Below, one piece after another: positions 8,542 through 17,989 of a stretch of 64,000 nucleotides of DNA. Location of the stretch: assembly GCF_023517775.1 (NCBI RefSeq), contig NZ_CP082904.1, positions 1,550,001 through 1,614,000 of the forward strand. Direction: 5' to 3'. Under the pieces are notes generated by a model. The model saw only the letters and a program-made list of their open reading frames with translations. It made no database searches and was not told the DNA's origin. The position numbers were made by a program, and so were the translations under genes. Origin of the DNA: Mixta hanseatica. Its GTDB lineage: Bacteria > Pseudomonadota > Gammaproteobacteria > Enterobacterales > Enterobacteriaceae. How positions within the stretch are numbered: position 1 is the stretch's first letter; every line of letters begins with the position of its first letter.

Positions 8542-9444
8542 GTGAAAATAGCCATCCTTTCCCGTGACGCAACGCTTTACTCCTGTAAGCGTCTGCGTGA
8601 GGCCGCGCTGGCGCGCGGTCACCAGGTTGAAATCATCGACCCGCTTTCCTGTTATATGAACATTAATCCGGCTTCGGCGGCGGTGCACTATCGCGGCGAG
8701 CCGCTGCCGCATTTCGATGCGGTAATCCCGCGTATCGGCCCGGCGACCACCTTTTACGGCACTGCGGTGCTGCGCCAGTTTGAAATGTGCGGCAGCTATC
8801 CGCTGAACGAATCGGTGGCGATAACCCGTGCGCGTGACAAGCTACGCTCGCTGCAGCTGCTGGCGCGTCAGGGCATCGATATGCCGGTGACCGGCTTTGC
8901 CCATTCGCCTGACGATACCCACGATTTGATTGAGATGGTCGGCGGCGCGCCGCTGGTAGTCAAGCTGGTGGAAGGAACGCAGGGTATCGGCGTGGTGCTG
9001 GCCGAGACGCGGCAGGCGGCGGAAAGCGTGATTGATGCGTTTCGCGGGCTGAACGCGCATATTCTGGTGCAGGAGTTTATTAAAGAGGCGCAGGGCCGCG
9101 ATATTCGCTGTCTGGTGATCGGCAATGAGGTAGTGGCCGCGATTGAGCGCGAAGCAAAAGAGGGCGATTTTCGCTCTAATTTGCATCGTGGCGGCTGCGC
9201 CCGCCGCGTGGAGATCACGCCGCGCGAGCGGGAAATGGCGGTGCGGGCGGCAGCCACGCTCGGTCTGGACGTGGCGGGGGTGGATATCTTGCGCGCCCGG
9301 CGCGGCCCGCTGGTAATGGAAGTCAACGCCTCGCCGGGTCTGGAAGGCATTGAAAACACTACCGGTTTAAATATCGCCACCATGATGATCGCGTGGATTG
9401 AACAACATGCCCGCCCCGGTTTCAGTCTGAAAACCGGGGGTTAA
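8542..9444 (+). CDS. rimK: RimK, ribosomal protein S6 glutamate ligase
   Basis: ATP-grasp ligase that adds glutamate residues to the C-terminus of ribosomal protein S6. The GTG at 8542 is chosen because it gives [21 protein letters not shown] and exactly 300 residues, the E. coli length. The longer frame upstream lies inside nfsA. ATP-grasp features visible are [13 protein letters not shown], the [15 protein letters not shown] strand and the metal-binding [14 protein letters not shown] near residue 255. It begins 19 bp after nfsA, in one operon. Confidence 0.94.
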   Translation: MKIAILSRDATLYSCKRLREAALARGHQVEIIDPLSCYMNINPASAAVHYRGEPLPHFDAVIPRIGPATTFYGTAVLRQFEMCGSYPLNESVAITRARDKLRSLQLLARQGIDMPVTGFAHSPDDTHDLIEMVGGAPLVVKLVEGTQGIGVVLAETRQAAESVIDAFRGLNAHILVQEFIKEAQGRDIRCLVIGNEVVAAIEREAKEGDFRSNLHRGGCARRVEITPREREMAVRAAATLGLDVAGVDILRARRGPLVMEVNASPGLEGIENTTGLNIATMMIAWIEQHARPGFSLKTGG

Positions 9445-9533
9445 CCGCTCTTTTTGACCTACGGACGTGGTTTTCGGGTTGCTTTTTCCGTAAGCTATTG
9501 CGCTCATTTCATCGCGGTATAGGGCAGTAGCAT

Positions 9534-10019
9534 ATGGATTCACTCGTCGTTCCAGACTTAGACGTATTACGACGTTGGCTGGATCAACAAAGCATTACCT
9601 GGTTTGAGTGTGACGCCTGTCAGGCGCTACATTTGCCGCACATGCAAAACTTTGATGGCGTTTTCGATGCCAAGATCGATCTGGTCGATAACGTCATTCT
9701 TTTCTCCGCCCTCGCCGAAGTGAAACCGACGGCGCTGATCCCGCTGGTGGGCGACCTTTCACAAATTAATGCCGCCTCGCTGACGGTAAAAGCTTTTCTC
9801 GATATTCAGGATGATAACCTGCCCAAGCTGATTGTCTGCCAGTCGCTAATGACCAACGCTGGCATTACCTATGGCCAGTTTGCGCACTTCCTGCGCCAGA
9901 GCGAAGAACAAATCTCCATGGTGATTATGGAGGCTTTCGCCAATAATCTGTTGATGAACGGCGAAATTGAGGAAGAAGAGCTCATCGTTCCCGGCAGCCG
10001 ATTGCCTGTCCTGCACTGA
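9534..10019 (+). CDS. ybjN: YbjN, putative sensory-transduction/stress regulator
   Basis: 161-residue cytosolic protein of the YbjN family. The block ECDACQALHLPHMQNFDGVFDAKIDL and the RQSEEQISMVIMEA segment match E. coli YbjN. The biochemical role is not established; overexpression in E. coli affects motility and biofilm genes. It lies third after nfsA and rimK with an 89-bp gap that could hold its own promoter. Confidence 0.9.
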   Translation: MDSLVVPDLDVLRRWLDQQSITWFECDACQALHLPHMQNFDGVFDAKIDLVDNVILFSALAEVKPTALIPLVGDLSQINAASLTVKAFLDIQDDNLPKLIVCQSLMTNAGITYGQFAHFLRQSEEQISMVIMEAFANNLLMNGEIEEEELIVPGSRLPVLH

Positions 10020-10407
10020 GTCACCCTTACGCGATCCCTTGCTTTTTTGCACCGCTTGCCGTTGTTCTTATCGGGCAAGCGGCGCAATTCACATTTTTAT
10101 TCTGCGCTTTGCCCTTTAATGCCAGATATTTCTCGCCGTTTATGTCCTGTTTGGCGTATCACATAGATGAAACATGCATAAATAATCGATAAAAGGCGTT
10201 TTTTACTCTGAGGTATAGCCTGATCGCCGCGCTGCGGCTATGCTTGCGGGGCTGCATAAGCTATGCAGTAAACGCGGCAGAGCTATCAGTTTTTCCTGTT
10301 ATGCCTGCGATGAATAATGATGCATTCTCTCTTTTTACATGCAGGAAGCCGTTTGGTTTCTTTTGTCAGCATCTGAAGATTGACCCCGTTTCTGGAGGAA
10401 GGAAAAC
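10020..10407. other. 388-bp intergenic region before potF
   Basis: No convincing gene. A perfect 9-bp stem (CCGCTTGCC / GGCAAGCGG, 10052-10082) follows ybjN without an adjacent U-run. The remainder is the AT-rich potF promoter region. No specific regulator site could be assigned. Confidence 0.55.
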
Positions 10408-11520
10408 ATGTTAAACAACCACGGCAAAAAATGGTTGTCTGGTGTGATAGCTGGTGCGCTGATGGCAGTTTCCGCCGGCACGATGGCGGAACAGAAAACC
10501 CTGCATGTGTATAACTGGTCGGATTATATTTCACCGGATACCGTACCGGGCTTTGAGAAGCAGACCGGCGTTAAGGTGGTTTATGACGTTTTCGACTCCA
10601 ACGAGGTGCTGGAAGGCAAACTGATGGCGGGCAGTACCGGCTACGATGTGGTGGTGCCGTCGTCCAGCTTTCTGGCGCGTCAGCTGCAATCCGGCGTGTT
10701 TCAGGAGCTGGATAAGAGCAAGCTGCCCAACTATAAAAATCTCGATCCTGAGCTGCTGAAAAAGGTTGAGCAGCACGATCCGGGCAATAAATATGCCATC
10801 CCTTATCTCTGGGCGACCACCGGTATCGGCTATAACGTTGAAAAAGTGAAAGCGGCGCTGGGCAAAGATGCGCCGGTCGACAGCTGGGATCTGGTGCTGA
10901 AACCCGAGAATCTGGAGAAGCTAAAAAGCTGCGGCGTCTCTTTCCTGGATGCGCCAGAAGAGATTTTCGCCACCGTGCTGAACTATCTTGGCAAAGATCC
11001 CAACAGCAGCGATGCGAAAGACTATTCCGGCGCGGCGACCGATCTGCTGTTAAAGCTGCGGCCGAATATCCGTTATTTCCACTCTTCTCAATACATTAAC
11101 GATCTGGCTAACGGCAACACCTGCGTGGCGATCGGCTGGGCCGGGGATATTCTGCAGGCGAAAAACCGCGCGGCGGAAGCGAAGAACGGCGTCAATATCG
11201 CCTACAGCATTCCGAAAGAGGGCGCGCTGGCCTTCTTCGATATGATGGCGATCCCTAAAGATGCGAAAAATCTTGATGCTGCCTATCAGTGGCTGAACTA
11301 CATCATGGATCCGCAAGTGATTGCGCACATTTCCGACAAGATGTTCTACGCTAACGGTAACAAGGCGTCGCTGCCGCTGATTAGTGAGGACGTTCGCAAC
11401 AACCCAGGCATCTTCCCGGGGCCGGAAACCATGTCCAAACTGTTCGTACTGAAAGTACAGGAACCTAAACTTGATCGTGTGCGTACTCGTGCATGGACCA
11501 AAGTGAAAAGCGGTAAGTAA
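10408..11520 (+). CDS. potF: putrescine ABC transporter periplasmic binding protein PotF
   Basis: Solute receptor of the PotFGHI putrescine importer. It has 370 residues with a signal peptide cleaved near ...GTMA-EQKT. The mature start KTLHVYNWSDYISPDTV and the KSCGVSFLDAPEEIFATVLNY block match E. coli PotF. A strong GGAGGAA site lies 9 nt before the ATG. It is the first gene of the operon; a hairpin between potF and potG probably lets the binding protein be made in excess. Confidence 0.95.
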   Translation: MLNNHGKKWLSGVIAGALMAVSAGTMAEQKTLHVYNWSDYISPDTVPGFEKQTGVKVVYDVFDSNEVLEGKLMAGSTGYDVVVPSSSFLARQLQSGVFQELDKSKLPNYKNLDPELLKKVEQHDPGNKYAIPYLWATTGIGYNVEKVKAALGKDAPVDSWDLVLKPENLEKLKSCGVSFLDAPEEIFATVLNYLGKDPNSSDAKDYSGAATDLLLKLRPNIRYFHSSQYINDLANGNTCVAIGWAGDILQAKNRAAEAKNGVNIAYSIPKEGALAFFDMMAIPKDAKNLDAAYQWLNYIMDPQVIAHISDKMFYANGNKASLPLISEDVRNNPGIFPGPETMSKLFVLKVQEPKLDRVRTRAWTKVKSGK

Positions 11521-11556
11521 TTCGTTCGACGCGAATCACCATCGCAGGTTAATGAC

Positions 11557-11583
11557 AACAGAGGCGCGGTATCGGCCTCTGTT
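11557..11583 (+). terminator. intercistronic hairpin between potF and potG
   Basis: A perfect 9-bp stem (AACAGAGGC / GCCTCTGTT) has a 9-nt loop and no true U-run. It is probably an mRNA-stabilising or partial attenuating element rather than a full terminator, as often found after binding-protein genes. Confidence 0.6.
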
Positions 11584-11635
11584 GTCTCATTTGTGCGGCC
11601 GCGTGCCGCGAGTTTCCGCTACGTGCCGGAGAGAG

Positions 11636-12775
11636 ATGTTAGTGAACGACGCGATCCCCCGTCATCCCCAAAAAACCGCAAAGGCGCTAACGCCGCTGCT
11701 GGAAATCCGTAACCTGACCAAATCATTTGATGGGCAGCACGCCGTCGACGATGTCAGCCTGACCATCTATAAAGGCGAAATTTTTGCGCTGCTTGGCGCG
11801 TCAGGCTGCGGTAAATCAACCCTGCTGCGTATGCTGGCGGGATTTGAGGCGCCGACCCACGGGCAGATTCTGCTGGACGGTCAGGATCTCTCCCATGTGC
11901 CGCCCTATCAGCGCCCGATTAATATGATGTTTCAGTCTTATGCGCTCTTCCCTCATATGACAGTGGAGCAGAACATCGCCTTCGGCCTGAAGCAGGATAA
12001 GCTGTCGAAGGGCGATATCGCTGAACGCGTCGCGGAAATGCTGGCGCTGGTACATATGCAGGAGTACGCCAAACGTAAGCCGCATCAGCTTTCCGGCGGG
12101 CAGCGTCAACGCGTGGCGCTGGCGCGCAGCCTGGCGAAGCGACCGAAGCTGCTGCTGCTGGATGAGCCGATGGGCGCGCTGGATAAGAAACTGCGCGACC
12201 GTATGCAGCTGGAAGTGGTGGATATTCTGGAGCGCGTCGGCGCGACCTGCGTGATGGTGACGCACGATCAGGAAGAGGCGATGACCATGGCGGGGCGTAT
12301 CGCCATTATGAATCGCGGCAAGTTTGTGCAAATCGGCGAGCCGGAAGAGATCTATGAACATCCGACCAGCCGCTACAGCGCGGAGTTTATCGGCTCGGTG
12401 AATGTGTTTGAGGGTTTGCTGCGCGAACGGCGCGCGGATGGCCTGGTGATCGACAGCCCGGGACTGGTGCATCCGCTGAAGGTGGCCTCAGACATCTCCA
12501 TTATGGATAACGTGCCGGTCTCTATCGCGCTGCGTCCGGAAAAAGTGATGCTGTGCGAACAGGTGCCGGCCGACGGCTGCAACTTCGCCGTGGGAGAAGT
12601 GGTGCATATCGCCTATCTGGGCGATCTGTCGATTTATCATGTGCGGTTGCATAGCGGACAGATGATCAGCGCGCAGCTGCAAAACGCGCATCGCTTCCGT
12701 GAGGGCGCGCCGACCTGGGGCGATGAAGTTCGCCTCAGCTGGGACGCCAACAGCTGCGTCGTGCTGACAGTATAA
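11636..12775 (+). CDS. potG: putrescine ABC transporter ATP-binding protein PotG
   Basis: Cytosolic ATPase of the importer. Walker A is GASGCGKST, the signature is LSGGQRQRVALARSL, Walker B is LLLLDEPMGALD and the C-terminal TOBE-like domain follows. It matches E. coli PotG closely. The frame extends upstream to 11552, but ATG 11636 follows a GGAGAGAG site. The GTG two codons later (11642) would give the 377 residues of E. coli and is an equally good start. Confidence 0.94.
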   Translation: MLVNDAIPRHPQKTAKALTPLLEIRNLTKSFDGQHAVDDVSLTIYKGEIFALLGASGCGKSTLLRMLAGFEAPTHGQILLDGQDLSHVPPYQRPINMMFQSYALFPHMTVEQNIAFGLKQDKLSKGDIAERVAEMLALVHMQEYAKRKPHQLSGGQRQRVALARSLAKRPKLLLLDEPMGALDKKLRDRMQLEVVDILERVGATCVMVTHDQEEAMTMAGRIAIMNRGKFVQIGEPEEIYEHPTSRYSAEFIGSVNVFEGLLRERRADGLVIDSPGLVHPLKVASDISIMDNVPVSIALRPEKVMLCEQVPADGCNFAVGEVVHIAYLGDLSIYHVRLHSGQMISAQLQNAHRFREGAPTWGDEVRLSWDANSCVVLTV

Positions 12776-12785
12776 GAGGGCAGAG

Positions 12786-13730
12786 ATGAAACAACCCGCT
12801 GCTGCCGCGCATGCCGGCAATGTTGGCCGCACGCTAACCCGGCTGAAAACCGCTCACGGGCGCAAACTGGTGATCGCGTTGCCTTATCTTTGGCTGGCGC
12901 TGTTTTTCTTGCTGCCGTTTTTGATCGTGCTGAAAATCAGCTTTGCCGAGATCGCGCGCGCCATTCCGCCCTATACCGAGCTGCTCTCCTGGGCGGACGA
13001 TCAGCTGACGCTGGTGTTTAACCTGGCGAACTACCTGCAGTTGACGGACGATCCGCTTTATATCGACGCCTATCTGCAGTCGCTGAAGGTGGCGGCGATC
13101 TCTACGCTGATCTGCCTGCTGGTGGGCTATCCGCTCGCCTGGGCGGTGGCGCACAGTAAACCCTCGGCGCGCAATATTTTGCTGCTGCTGGTGCTGTTGC
13201 CGTCGTGGACCTCTTTCCTGGTGCGCGTCTACGCCTGGATGGGGCTGCTGAACAGCAATGGCATTCTTAACCGTTTTCTGCTGTGGCTGGGCGTTATCGA
13301 TCATCCGCTGGCCATCCTCTACACCAATACCGCGGTCTATATCGGTATCGTTTACTGCTATCTGCCGTTTATGGTGCTGCCGATCTATACCGCGCTGACG
13401 CGCATCGACTATTCGCTGGTGGAGGCGTCGCTCGATCTGGGCGCGCGCCCGCTAAAAACCTTCTTTAGCGTCATCGTGCCGCTGACCAAAAACGGCATCA
13501 TCGCCGGATCGATGCTGGTGTTTATTCCGGCGGTAGGGGAGTACGTGATCCCGGAACTGCTGGGCGGGCCGGACAGCATCATGATTGGCCGCATTCTGTG
13601 GCAGGAATTTTTCAATAACCGCGACTGGCCGGTGGCCTCGGCGCTGGCGGTGATTATTCTGCTGATCCTGATTTTGCCGATCATCTGGTTCCATAAGCAT
13701 CAAAACAAGACTCTGGGAGAAAAGGCATGA
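12786..13730 (+). CDS. potH: putrescine ABC transporter permease PotH
   Basis: Inner-membrane permease with six predicted transmembrane segments and 314 residues (E. coli 317). The EAA loop reads EASLDLGARPLKTFFSVIVPL and contacts PotG. The stretch HGRKLVIALPYLWLALFFLLP near the N-terminus is the E. coli sequence with few changes. It begins 10 bp after potG, and its stop overlaps the potI start by 4 bases (ATGA). Confidence 0.94.
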   Translation: MKQPAAAAHAGNVGRTLTRLKTAHGRKLVIALPYLWLALFFLLPFLIVLKISFAEIARAIPPYTELLSWADDQLTLVFNLANYLQLTDDPLYIDAYLQSLKVAAISTLICLLVGYPLAWAVAHSKPSARNILLLLVLLPSWTSFLVRVYAWMGLLNSNGILNRFLLWLGVIDHPLAILYTNTAVYIGIVYCYLPFMVLPIYTALTRIDYSLVEASLDLGARPLKTFFSVIVPLTKNGIIAGSMLVFIPAVGEYVIPELLGGPDSIMIGRILWQEFFNNRDWPVASALAVIILLILILPIIWFHKHQNKTLGEKA

Positions 13731-14572
13731 GTAATCTGCCCGCGGTTCGCTCTCCGTGGCGGCTGGTCATCCTGCTGCTCTGCTTTAGTTTTCTCTATGC
13801 GCCGATGCTGCTGCTGGTGGTCTATTCCTTTAACAGCTCGCAGCTGGTGACGGTGTGGGAAAGCTTCTCGCTACACTGGTATCAGGTGCTGTTCGAGGAC
13901 AGCGCGATGATTAGCGCGGTCACGCTCAGCCTGACTATCGCCGCGCTCAGCGCCACCGCCGCGATGGTGCTGGGTACCATTGCTGCGGTGGTGATCGTCC
14001 GCTTTGGCCGCTTTAAAGGTTCCACCGGCTTCGCCTTTATGCTAACCGCGCCGCTGGTGATGCCGGATGTGATCACTGGCCTGTCGCTGCTGCTGCTGTT
14101 TGTGGCGATGGGATACGCTATCGGCTGGCCCAGCGATCGCGGTATGCTCACCATCTGGCTGGCGCACGTTACCTTCTGTACCGCCTACGTGGCGGTAGTG
14201 ATCAATTCACGCCTGCGCGAGCTGGATCGCTCGATTGAGGAGGCGGCGATGGATCTCGGCGCAACGCCGCTGAAAGTCTTTTTCGTCATTACCGTGCCGA
14301 TGATCGCGCCGGCGCTGGTTACCGGCTGGCTGCTGGCGTTTACCCTGTCGCTGGATGACCTGGTGATCGCCAGCTTTGTTACCGGCCCTGGCGCCACCAC
14401 CTTGCCGATGGCGATATTCGCCACCGTGCGGCGCGGCGTGAACCCGGAAATTAACGCGCTGGCCTCGCTGATTCTGTTTGTCGTCGGGCTGGTGGGCTTT
14501 ATCGCCTGGCGCTTTATGGCGCACGAGGAAAAGCAGCGGGTGCGTGATATTCAGAAAGCGAAACGTAGCTAA
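13727..14572 (+). CDS. potI: putrescine ABC transporter permease PotI
   Basis: Second inner-membrane permease of the PotFGHI system, 281 residues as in E. coli, with six hydrophobic segments. The EAA loop is EEAAMDLGATPLKVFFVITVP. Translation is coupled to potH by the ATGA overlap. PotH and PotI form the heterodimeric channel that receives putrescine from PotF. Confidence 0.94.
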   Translation: MSNLPAVRSPWRLVILLLCFSFLYAPMLLLVVYSFNSSQLVTVWESFSLHWYQVLFEDSAMISAVTLSLTIAALSATAAMVLGTIAAVVIVRFGRFKGSTGFAFMLTAPLVMPDVITGLSLLLLFVAMGYAIGWPSDRGMLTIWLAHVTFCTAYVAVVINSRLRELDRSIEEAAMDLGATPLKVFFVITVPMIAPALVTGWLLAFTLSLDDLVIASFVTGPGATTLPMAIFATVRRGVNPEINALASLILFVVGLVGFIAWRFMAHEEKQRVRDIQKAKRS

Positions 14573-14693
14573 AATCCGAAACCTTTGCCACTATAACAAC
14601 AGGCTTCACAGGCGGTTAGTCCGTTCCGGTTCGGTTTCCGGATCGGTCTGCCGCCGTTGTCGTCGCCTTGTCGCAACGGGAGGAGTTCGGTGC

Positions 14694-15170
14694 ATGTCGG
14701 AAGTGTTCAGATTCGGTAAGGCGGCGGCGGATGCGCAACAGGCACCGGTGCCGGTGATGATTGCCGGCCAGGCGATTATCGCCACGCGTTGTATCAGCGT
14801 GCTGCTGCTGGTGAATGAGCTGGGTTATGACGGCATAGCTGATTTTATTCATCGTAGCGCCCAGGCGTGGGATTCCACGCTGATTTTTATCGCCAGCCAG
14901 ATGCTGTTTTTTGTCGAACTGCGCTGCGCGCTGACGCTGATGCACGGCTCGCGTCGGGGGCGTCTGCTCTATGCGCTAAGCCAGGCTGTCGTGCTGCTTT
15001 ATCTGTGGGCTGCCTCTATTGGCTGGATTTACCCGGAGATTTTCAGCATTAGCGGCGCGAACAACGTAGAGATTTTCCATCGCCTGATCATGCATAAGTT
15101 GCCCGATCTGCTGGTGCTGCTGCTGCTGTTCGTTCCCGCCAGCAGTCGGCAATTTTTCCAGCGTCGCTGA
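14694..15170 (+). CDS. ybjO: inner-membrane protein YbjO
   Basis: 158-residue membrane protein of unknown function with about four hydrophobic segments. ADFIHRSAQAW, YLWAASIGWIYPEIFSI and KLPDLLVLLLLFVPASSRQFFQ are conserved with E. coli YbjO (162 aa), and the position between potI and rlmC is the same. The frame is open from 14478, but the ATG at 14694 preceded by GGAGG is the sensible start. Confidence 0.87.
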   Translation: MSEVFRFGKAAADAQQAPVPVMIAGQAIIATRCISVLLLVNELGYDGIADFIHRSAQAWDSTLIFIASQMLFFVELRCALTLMHGSRRGRLLYALSQAVVLLYLWAASIGWIYPEIFSISGANNVEIFHRLIMHKLPDLLVLLLLFVPASSRQFFQRR

Positions 15171-15229
15171 GCGGCGGGTGCTACAATCCCGCCCCGCAAC
15201 CGGCACTACCATTCATTACAGGCTAAATC

Positions 15230-16357
15230 ATGCATTGCGCACTTTACGATGCAGACCGCTGTCGTTCCTGTCAGTGGCTGACAACCCCTTATTCACAGCA
15301 GATGCAAATGAAACAGACCCATTTGCAGACGCTGCTACAGGCATTTCCCGTTGACGACTGGCGGCCGCCAGTAGAATCGACGCAGCAGGCCTTTCGCAAT
15401 AAAGCCAAAATGGTGGTAAGCGGCAGCGTGGAGCGTCCGGTACTGGGCATTATGCAGTCTGACGGCCCGGTGGATTTAACCGCCTGTCCGCTCTATCCCG
15501 CCAGCTTCGCGCCGGTGTTTGCGTTACTGAAGCCGTTTATCGCCCGCGCCGGTCTGACGCCCTATAACGTGGCGCGCCGCCGCGGCGAGCTAAAATTCCT
15601 GTTGCTTAGCGAAAGCTCGCTGGACGGCAAGCTGATGCTGCGCTTTGTGCTGCGCTCGACCGCCAAGCTGCAGCAGCTGCGCGCCGCGCTGCCGTGGCTC
15701 CAGCAGCAGTTGCCGCAGCTGTCGGTGATCTCCGCCAATATCCAGCCGGTACCGATGGCTATCCTCGAAGGAGAAGAGGAAATTGCGCTAACGGAAAACC
15801 AGCTGTTGGCCGAGCAGCTTAATCATGTCCCGCTCTATATTCGGCCACGCAGCTTCTTCCAAACCAACCCGGCGGTGGCGGCGCAGCTGTATGAGACCGC
15901 GCGCCAGTGGGTCAGCGCGCTGCCGGTGAGCTCGATGTGGGATCTGTTTTGCGGCGTGGGCGGCTTTGGCCTGCACTGCGCGACGCCGGAGATGCAGCTG
16001 ACCGGCATTGAAATCAGCGCCGAGGCGATCGCCTGCGCGCAGCGTTCGGCACGGCAGATTGGGCTGGAAAAGGTGCAGTTTGCTGCGCTGGATTCCACGC
16101 GCTTTGCTACGGGCGAAGGAGAGGTGCCGGATCTGGTGCTGGTTAATCCGCCGCGCCGTGGCATTGGCGCTGAGCTGTGTGATTACCTGAGCCGTATGGC
16201 GCCGTCATGGCTGCTCTATTCCAGCTGTAACGCCGAGAGCATGGCGCAGGATATTGCGCGTCTTGAGCACTATGCTATTCGGCGGGTGCAGCTGTTTGAT
16301 ATGTTTCCGCATACGGCGCATTACGAAGTGCTGACGCTGTTGCAGCGACGCCAGTAG
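15230..16357 (+). CDS. rlmC: 23S rRNA m5U747 methyltransferase RlmC
   Basis: SAM-dependent RNA methyltransferase that makes 5-methyluridine at position 747 of 23S rRNA. The four iron-sulfur ligands are visible (Cys3, Cys11, Cys14, Cys86). The SAM motif is [13 protein letters not shown], the catalytic loop is [10 protein letters not shown] and the nucleophilic Cys lies in [11 protein letters not shown]. The length of 375 equals E. coli RlmC. It is convergent with artJ. Confidence 0.95.
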   Translation: MHCALYDADRCRSCQWLTTPYSQQMQMKQTHLQTLLQAFPVDDWRPPVESTQQAFRNKAKMVVSGSVERPVLGIMQSDGPVDLTACPLYPASFAPVFALLKPFIARAGLTPYNVARRRGELKFLLLSESSLDGKLMLRFVLRSTAKLQQLRAALPWLQQQLPQLSVISANIQPVPMAILEGEEEIALTENQLLAEQLNHVPLYIRPRSFFQTNPAVAAQLYETARQWVSALPVSSMWDLFCGVGGFGLHCATPEMQLTGIEISAEAIACAQRSARQIGLEKVQFAALDSTRFATGEGEVPDLVLVNPPRRGIGAELCDYLSRMAPSWLLYSSCNAESMAQDIARLEHYAIRRVQLFDMFPHTAHYEVLTLLQRRQ

Positions 16358-16359
16358 CA

Positions 16360-16423
16360 GATCGGAGAAGCCTTCCCGTCTCCCGGGAGCGTGCAGAACC
16401 CACGGGAAAGTCGCTCTCCGATC
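16360..16423. repeat. 64-bp imperfect palindrome between rlmC and artJ
   Basis: The outer arms GATCGGAGA / TCTCCGATC pair perfectly. Inside, CTTCCCGT pairs with ACGGGAAAG, and the centre contains CTCCCGGGAG, itself a palindrome. There is no U-run, so it is not a classic terminator. It could be a REP-like intergenic repeat or a 3'-end stabilising structure shared by the two converging mRNAs. Confidence 0.65.
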
Positions 16424-16437
16424 CGCATGTTTCACGC

Positions 16438-17169
16438 TTAGTGGGCAAACCACTTATCGTTAATTTTTTGCAGCGTGCCGTCCGCTTTCACCGCGTCCAG
16501 CGCCGCGTTCAGTTTGGTCAGCAGCGCCTGGTTATCCGGGCGCACCGCGATACCCAGACCGGTGCCGAAGTATTGCGGATCGGTCACTGCCTGTCCTACG
16601 GTACCCAGCTGCGGATTAGCCTTCAGCCATTCATTGACCACCGCCGTATCGCCAAAGACCCCGTCGAGACGACCGTTTTTTAAATCGAGTATCGCATTCT
16701 GATAGCTGTCGTAGGCGACGGTTTTGACTTCAGGGTGTTTATCCTGCAGATAGCGCTGGTGGGTGGTGCCGTTTTCCATCCCGATGCGTTTTCCTTTCAG
16801 CGCTGCGATATCGGCATATTTGTCTTTTTCCGCAATCACTACCGCTGAGTTAGCGTAGTAGGGCTGGGTAAAAGCGACCTGTTTGCTGCGCTCAGGGGTA
16901 ATATCCATGCCGGAAATCACCGCATCATAGCGACGAAACTTCAGGGCCGGGATCAGGCTGTCGAACGGATTGTTGGTAAAGGTGCACTCCGCTTTCATTT
17001 GCTGACAGAGCGCCTGCGCCAGATCGATATCAAAGCCGACGATTTTGTTTTCGCTATTCAGTGATTCAAACGGCGGATAGGTGGCCGAAGAGGCGAAACG
17101 AATTTTTTCCGCTGCGCTTGCGTTAAGCGCGACGCCTGCCAGCGCGGCGGCCAGTAACCATTTTTTCAT
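16438..17169 (-). CDS. artJ: arginine-specific periplasmic binding protein ArtJ
   Basis: Receptor for L-arginine delivered to the ArtPQM transporter. It has 243 residues with a signal peptide ending ...NASA-AEK. The type-3 binding-protein core is clear (YPPFESLNSENKIVGFDIDLA, SGMDITPERSKQV, NGTTHQRYLQDKHPEVKTV). The KHPEVKTV and DPQYFGTGLGIAVRPDNQALL stretches distinguish it from ArtI. It has its own promoter region carrying tandem ARG boxes. Confidence 0.94.
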   Translation of the reverse strand: MKKWLLAAALAGVALNASAAEKIRFASSATYPPFESLNSENKIVGFDIDLAQALCQQMKAECTFTNNPFDSLIPALKFRRYDAVISGMDITPERSKQVAFTQPYYANSAVVIAEKDKYADIAALKGKRIGMENGTTHQRYLQDKHPEVKTVAYDSYQNAILDLKNGRLDGVFGDTAVVNEWLKANPQLGTVGQAVTDPQYFGTGLGIAVRPDNQALLTKLNAALDAVKADGTLQKINDKWFAH

Positions 17170-17231
17170 TGGGAGTGCTCCTGTTTCTCATTATGCTTTT
17201 TTGCCCAGCGGCGAGAAACAAGATGCCACTT

Positions 17232-17270
17232 AATGAATGATTATGCAATATAAATGGATAAATAATGAAA
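17232..17270 (-). promoter_or_regulatory. tandem ARG boxes upstream of artJ
   Basis: Box 1 (17232-17249) has TGAAT-GATT-ATGCA and box 2 (17253-17270) has TGGAT-AAAT-AATGA. They are exactly 3 bp apart, the spacing at which ArgR hexamers bind. The consensus is TGAAT-N4-ATTCA. E. coli artJ is an ArgR target, so repression by arginine is expected. Confidence 0.65.
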
Positions 17271-17293
17271 AAGGCGGATTTCCCCGCCTTTTT
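17268..17293 (-). terminator. terminator of artM / artPIQM operon
   Basis: The palindrome AAAAAGGCGG-ATTTCC-CCGCCTTTTT lies 27 bp past the artM stop codon. The T-run in the minus direction makes it a standard intrinsic terminator. Confidence 0.87.
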
Positions 17294-17320
17294 ATCTACG
17301 CTGTGGCGATTAACCCGCGG

Positions 17321-17989
17321 TTAGTTGCGTCGCTCAAAGGCTAACGCGCGATGCTCAATCAGGCGCATCATTAATGTAAGCAGGCCGTTAACGCAGAGAT
17401 AGATCAGACCGGCAGCGGCGAAGACCATCACATCATAGGTGCGGCCATAAAGCAGCTGTCCGTGGCCCATCACTTCCATTAACGTAATGGTGTAGGCCAG
17501 CGAGGTACTTTTAAACACCAGCACCACCTCATTGGACCAGGAGGAGAGCGCGCGTTTAAAAGCGTACGGCAGCAAAATCCGTAGGGTATCACGGCGCGTC
17601 ATGCCGAGCGCTGCGCAGGATTGCCACTGGCCGGCAGGAATAGCGCGAACCGCGCCATAGAACAGCTGCGTGGTGTAGGCGGCGCTATTTAATGACAGGG
17701 CCAGCAGGGCGCACAGCCAGGGCTGGGAAAGCAGATGCCACAGCCAGTCAACCTTTTGCAGGGCGGGAAACTGCCCCGGACCGTAATAGATCAAAAAGAT
17801 CTGCACCAGCAGCGGCGTACCGGTGAACAGCGTGATATAGCCTTTCACCAGCTGGCTGAATACCGGCGTTTTCAGCGCCAGCACCATGGTAAACAGCAGG
17901 GAGAGGATCAGCGCCGTCACCAGCGAGGCGACCGTTAGCGTCAGGCTGGTCTGTAGCCCTTGCATCAGTTCAGGAAGATAGTCCAGCAT
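17321..17989 (-). CDS. artM: arginine ABC transporter permease ArtM
   Basis: Inner-membrane permease of 222 residues, the E. coli length, with about five hydrophobic segments. Its EAA-type loop is PAGQWQSCAALGMTRRDTLRILLPYAFKRAL. It pairs with ArtQ. The start overlaps the artQ stop by one base, so translation is coupled. Confidence 0.94.
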   Translation of the reverse strand: MLDYLPELMQGLQTSLTLTVASLVTALILSLLFTMVLALKTPVFSQLVKGYITLFTGTPLLVQIFLIYYGPGQFPALQKVDWLWHLLSQPWLCALLALSLNSAAYTTQLFYGAVRAIPAGQWQSCAALGMTRRDTLRILLPYAFKRALSSWSNEVVLVFKSTSLAYTITLMEVMGHGQLLYGRTYDVMVFAAAGLIYLCVNGLLTLMMRLIEHRALAFERRN

